Of a stretch of 31,646 nt of DNA, positions 29,290 to 31,646 are shown one piece after another. A program made the position numbers and the translations under genes. This stretch comes from Cudoniella acicularis (lineage: Eukaryota; Ascomycota; Leotiomycetes; Helotiales; Helotiaceae): assembly GCA_013054445.1 (NCBI GenBank), contig JAAMPI010000578.1, forward strand, positions 1 to 31,646, in the 5' to 3' direction. Positions within the stretch are counted from its first letter, which is position 1. Every line of letters starts with the position of its first letter. A model generated the notes under the pieces. That model ran no database searches and had not been told where the DNA came from. It saw nothing but the letters and a program-made list of their open reading frames with translations.

Positions 29290-30688
29290 ATGAAGGTCAC
29301 CATTGCGGACATCTTCCCCCCGCACAAGCCCATGAGCTACCCAGAGCAAGACTACCTTTTCGGTCTTCGAGGTCTCTTGACCATCGAAGCTTTCTTATGG
29401 GTCTTTTTGCAGACATTTGTGCCTGCTGCAGTAAAAGATAGTAATAACCCTGATGGACCGACGTATCAAGTCATCCTCCGCAAGACCCTTTCCGTTCTTC
29501 TCTGGAACGAAAACCAACTCTACTCCTTCATCATTCTGCTCTCAGCACGATGTATTTGTCTTCCCTTCCTCAAAACATGCTCCCGCACCACCATCGCCAG
29601 TGCTCTCTTGCGGCGCGCTCTCCGCCTCGCCCTACCCGTCGCCGTCTCCCTCGCCATCACCATGGGCATTTTCGCTGGCACAGGCCTTGTGTATATCGAC
29701 GACTTCAAGACCAATACAGGCAATATGTCCTTTAGCACACCTTACCAGCTCCCCAACGCCGTAGCATACTTCAACTCCGTCTTCAACCTATTTTGGGCAA
29801 CCCAGAACTTCGCCAACAATGCTGGCAGCCTCGCCTTCTCGTCGCAAACGCTCTGGATCATAACCGTTCTCTATGCACAGAGCTACACCGTATACATCAC
29901 CATGATCATCATCCCTTACACGCGGGCGACATGGCGCCTGCGTGGTTTCATTGGCTTCATCATTGCTGCGTGGTGGGTACAATCGTGGGCCTGGTACAGC
30001 ATCACTGGTCTACTCCTCGCCGACATTGTCACCAATATGGACTTCAAGACCAAGTCCCAGCGCGGGATCAAAGTCTTCCAATCAATCCGCTGCCCATCAT
30101 GGATTCTTTATGGTACCATCATGGCTGCGGGTCTTCTTATGCAGTATATTTACGTTGCATATAAACCAAAACTTGAGAATGAGGAGTTGACCATTCATAC
30201 AGCATTGTACTATAGCGGAGGCCTGAACGAGAACTACGACATCCATCAACCACAGGCCCGAGACGACAACTACCTCTTCATCCTCGGTTTCCTGCTACTC
30301 CTCGAAACATCCTCTACTCTGCAAACCATCTTCAAAAATCCCCTGTTCATGTACCTGGGCTCTAGGTCAATCAGTAAGTACTTCTTCCTTAACTCCCCTC
30401 TTTTCACGCCGCTTTTATTCTCCCGTTCCTATGAAATATCCAGCTCAAACTGACATCTCCCACCCTGCAGGCTGGTACCTTGTCCAAAGCACCATCATCT
30501 ACACCGCTGGAGTCAAGCTCTACACGTACCTCACACTCTCAAAAGACAAGTCGGACGTCACTGCTACGACCGCGTGTCTGTTTGTGTGTCTGCCGGCTAC
30601 TATTATCGGCGGCGAGATCTTCTATAGACTGGTCGATCAACCAAGTCAGAGATTTGCGCATGTTGCTTGGGAATGGTTGCGGTCTTGA
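29290..30688 (+). CDS. Acyltransferase-3-like multi-spanning membrane protein
   Basis: ATG at 29290. Exon 1 is 29290-30373, the intron 30374-30470 (GTAAGT to CTGCAG, 97 nt, phase 1), exon 2 30471-30688; 433 residues. About ten hydrophobic helices. The N-terminus DYLFGLRGLLTIEAFLWVF aligns with the first helix of acyltransferase-3 proteins and with DYLAGLVTFCCMAITVQHF of the fusion gene next door. The end (SRSISWYLVQ, then ATIIGGEIFYRLVDQPSQRF) matches the usual C-terminus of fungal members. The family transfers acyl groups to sugars across membranes. Arg of the GLR motif is present (R27), but the His 13 residues after the Gly is Val (V38), so activity is uncertain. It is co-directional with the GT2 gene. 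Confidence 0.85.
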
Positions 30689-31142
30689 ATCACGCGAGGT
30701 ATTTAGTGGCCAGGCGGCTTTACAAATCCACCAACTCTTATTTTCCTGTTTCGGTCAACGCCACCTTTAGACGTCCTGATGAGATCGGACTCGTGGAGTC
30801 AACAAACGTGGTTAATGGTGCATACGTGAGCGATGGGAACGATGGGGACGAACACGAGAACGTTATGACGCGGGGACTTAAAGGACATGGGTGCTAGAAA
30901 ATTAACACATCGTTTATTTCACTGGGGCAGTTATTTTGAATTTGCATGTTTGTTTGGCTATCAAGGAGTGCCTTAATATGTTGCGGTGGCTCCCACACGG
31001 GCTCATCTCCACCCTGACCGTCGCATGGATGAAGTAGTGCGTTCTGCCGTCTTCTTGCTTCTCTGCCTGTATGCTATTACCAAAGCTCCTAGGGGTTTGA
31101 TTGATTGGATTTAATTTGATTTATTCACATCAGCTGTGAAGG
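30689..31142. other. Intergenic 3' of the acyltransferase
   Basis: A second open frame (30667-30897) overlaps the gene end and encodes a polar tail, but it needs a frameshift to join the gene; I leave it out. The rest holds nothing I can support until the dispersed repeat begins at about 31089. Confidence 0.4.
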
Positions 31143-31167
31143 GCCACTGGCCCTATGTAGCCCCACT
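31089..31167 (-). repeat. Dispersed repeat, right copy, inverted relative to 22007-22117
   Basis: 31143-31167 is the exact reverse complement of 22007-22031 (25 bp). Similarity continues leftwards through CAGCTG and an AATC-poor stretch to TAGGGG near 31092. The core is itself nearly palindromic (GGGCCACTGGCCC at 31141-31153). It is probably part of a transposon end found elsewhere in the genome. Confidence 0.8.
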
Positions 31168-31406
31168 GTCCAGGTAACATGTTGGCGTCATAGCGTGAGT
31201 CACGTGGGATATGATTGCATTTCCCCCTAATGAGTGACATTGAAGCATACCGTCGCCTATTAATGACTCTTGTAGTATTGCTGCCTTCCTTGATAATACT
31301 CTATATAAAGCGCTTGTAGCTATAGTCTCAATACAATAACTCTTCCGCAATTCGTGATATTAGTCAATGATAGCCTTAGTTTCCACTTACTCGAGCTCCT
31401 GCTTAA

Positions 31407-31646
31407 ATGCAACGCCCGCTTAATTATAAGCGTATCCCATATTACGCTTCACTGTCTTTAAACAGCTACAAAATAGTCGACGAAGAAGCTATAAAGAAGG
31501 CGCTAGCCGAAATCAAAAGCTCTTTAAATTCGAATTGCTCTAAGATTACTAGAAATAATAGTCTTATTCTCTCTATATTAATCTATTATATATAAAATAA
31601 AACTATCTCTTAATAAGAGTTCTAGTCTAAGGTCTACTAATATCTT
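31407..31646 (+). pseudogene. Decayed pogo/Fot-type (Tc1-mariner superfamily) transposase, 5' part, runs off the window
   Basis: The frame from ATG 31407 gives an N-terminus (MQRPLNYKRIPYYASL) followed by DEEAIKKALAEIKSSLN and SKITRN, the pattern of the psq-type helix-turn-helix that starts fungal pogo/Fot DDE transposases (EEAI..AL..I....S..KIAR....RSTL). A TAA at 31593-31595 ends the ORF, but the same frame goes on to the window edge with recognisable spacing (KTIS, EF, SKVY) broken by five further stops. Composition drops to strongly AT-rich, as after RIP. The upstream TATA-like CTCTATATAAAG (31301-31312) may belong to the element. DDE triad not in the window. Confidence 0.6.

Noticed and set aside
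30667..30897. Polar tail in a second frame after the acyltransferase stop
   Set aside because: Needs a frameshift, and the family normally ends just after the REIFYRLVDQP-type motif region, as the main frame does.

Overview
The window is nuclear DNA of a filamentous ascomycete fungus, most likely a Leotiomycete-type genome (inference from gene style only). The evidence is long single-exon genes, 59-132 nt GT-AG introns with CTGAC/CTAAC-like branch sites, low-complexity nuclear proteins, NACHT-type ankyrin repeats, an RBR ubiquitin ligase family member, and AT-rich islands and decayed genes that look like RIP. A short run of Ns (21366-21406) shows the assembly is not perfect here.

Layout. 1-3.2 kb is a graveyard: a broken ankyrin array, a possible Cys-rich/BAH-like gene on the minus strand, and an F-box/DUF7730-like fragment. 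4.2-6.1 kb is an RBR (RING-IBR-RING) E3 ligase with one intron. 7.5-9.9 kb (minus) is a two-exon acidic nuclear-looking protein with an N-terminal SAP-like helix pair and a SUMO-interacting motif. 11.2-13.2 kb is a 658-residue basic/acidic orphan. 13.4-13.8 kb is a 392-bp element with 62-bp inverted ends, lying in the tail of a minus-strand coiled-coil gene (14.0-15.7 kb) whose reading frame continues past a TGA. 16.4-18.0 kb (minus) is a CCHC zinc-knuckle gene split by an extra base in an A8 run. 18.4-18.8 kb is a decayed coiled-coil pseudogene. 19.7-21.0 kb (minus) is a three-exon orphan with an apparent 2-nt shift. 21.2-21.4 kb is a small inverted-repeat element.

The most interesting part is 22.0-31.2 kb, a compact surface-glycan-like locus: (i) a minus-strand gene that I read as ONE protein fusing a secreted, membrane-anchored GH16-like (concanavalin A-like) domain to a multi-spanning acyltransferase-3-like domain; (ii) a divergent processive GT2 polysaccharide synthase; (iii) a second acyltransferase-3-like gene. 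The GH16-like domain lacks the catalytic carboxylates, and the two acyltransferases carry complementary losses of the conserved first-helix Arg and His. The block is flanked by inverted copies of a 25-bp-identical repeat, and the second acyltransferase has two CGG-N6-CCG dyads 31 bp apart upstream. I infer synthesis, binding and O-acylation of an extracellular polymer; the product cannot be told from sequence.

The right edge enters a decayed pogo/Fot-type transposase.
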